Below, piece by piece: positions 63,636 through 64,000 of a stretch of 64,000 bases of DNA; position 1 is the first letter of the stretch; each line of letters opens with the position of its first letter. The notes beneath the pieces are model-generated. The model was given only the letters and a program-made list of their open reading frames with translations. It was not told the DNA's origin and did not search any database. A program made the position numbers and the translations under genes. Origin of the DNA: JAAYUJ01 sp963698165 (GTDB taxonomy: Bacteria > Desulfobacterota > Syntrophobacteria > Syntrophobacterales > Syntrophobacteraceae); the NCBI GenBank assembly GCA_963698165.1, contig CAVOPT010000008.1, forward strand, positions 1 to 64,000. Direction: 5' to 3'.

Positions 63636-64000
63636 ATGGCCGACATCATTGAATTTGACAAGAAGGCCCAGGATCTGAAGTGCTCCCGGGACCAAAGCCT
63701 CCGTGAACGCAAGTTGGATGCCTTGAAGAAGGTCTTTCAGTGTTCCCGATGCCTCCTGAAATGTGCCAAGTGCGGCAGTCAGGTGGAAGAGGAAGCCGAG
63801 GAGAGGTGTCAGTGCTTTGGGCCCTATCGGTTTTGCAGGAACTGCCGGGAGGAATATCAGGAATACCGGGGAAGGATCGAAGGCAAGCGGTCCAGTGCAC
63901 AGTTTTACTGGTACAACGACAAGTGGATGAAGGTCTGGGAGAGCTGGCTCGAACACCAGCTTTGTCTGGATGCATACAGGCAGTCCAAGGAATTCCTGCA
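63636..64000 (+). CDS. Cys-rich hypothetical protein, 3' end outside window
   Basis: The ATG at 63636 starts MADIIEFDKKAQDLKC and continues to the window edge (121 residues seen). Nine cysteines form apparent metal-binding clusters: CSRCLLKCAKC at 36-46 and CQC...CRNC at 58-70. A basic, Trp-rich helical region follows. The sequence 'GPYRFCRNCREEY' suggests a zinc-ribbon-like fold, but I recognise no family. It follows hemA after 42 bp without a terminator. Confidence 0.75.
   Translation, partial: MADIIEFDKKAQDLKCSRDQSLRERKLDALKKVFQCSRCLLKCAKCGSQVEEEAEERCQCFGPYRFCRNCREEYQEYRGRIEGKRSSAQFYWYNDKWMKVWESWLEHQLCLDAYRQSKEFL

Overview
The window is GC-rich DNA from a Gram-negative bacterium. A sulfate-reducing or syntrophic member of the Desulfobacterota (old Deltaproteobacteria, Syntrophobacter-like) fits best. 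The grounds are a type VI secretion (T6SS) locus, two identical tuf genes, zinc-binding forms of several ribosomal proteins, and a dehydrogenase/CcsA-HemX/hemA cluster. The taxon is inferred from gene content only.

Left third (1-23062) is a T6SS and signalling region. A minus-strand FHA gene runs off the left edge and a plus-strand Ser/Thr kinase with six PEGA repeats follows; both carry apparent 1-base frameshifts. A glycine-zipper protein and a Yip1-type membrane protein come next. The minus-strand block, read from its promoter end at about 23.1 kb leftward, is tagJ, tssA, a papain-like cysteine peptidase (candidate effector), tssB, tssC, hcp, tssE, tssF, tssG, clpV, vgrG, a HEAT-repeat protein, a SAM methyltransferase and an FHA-GAF-histidine-kinase-like protein. 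The membrane complex genes (tssJ, tssK, tssL, tssM) and a PAAR gene are not in the window. Kinase plus FHA proteins suggest phosphorylation-dependent (PpkA/Fha-type) control of T6SS.

Middle (23346-56212) is the information-processing core, all on the plus strand: tRNA-Tyr, tRNA-Thr, tuf, rpmG, secE, nusG, rplK, rplA, L10 leader, rplJ, rplL, attenuator-like hairpin, rpoB, rpoC; then promoter, rpsL, rpsG, second tuf (no fusA between them); then the S10, spc and alpha operons fused end to end from rpsJ to rplQ, including secY, adk, map, infA and rpmJ, closed by a strong 17-bp-stem terminator.

Right end (56213-64000) holds a small minus-strand Cys-rich protein, an unrecognised integral membrane protein, rimO, a polyprenyl diphosphate synthase, and a tetrapyrrole cluster: precorrin-2 dehydrogenase-like protein, CcsA/HemX-like membrane protein and hemA. 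It ends in a truncated Cys-rich hypothetical gene.

The least explained content lies in the T6SS region: the cysteine peptidase between tssA and tssB, the vgrG-HEAT-methyltransferase-FHA/GAF/pseudo-kinase tail, a possible sigma-54 promoter, and the frameshifted PEGA kinase.
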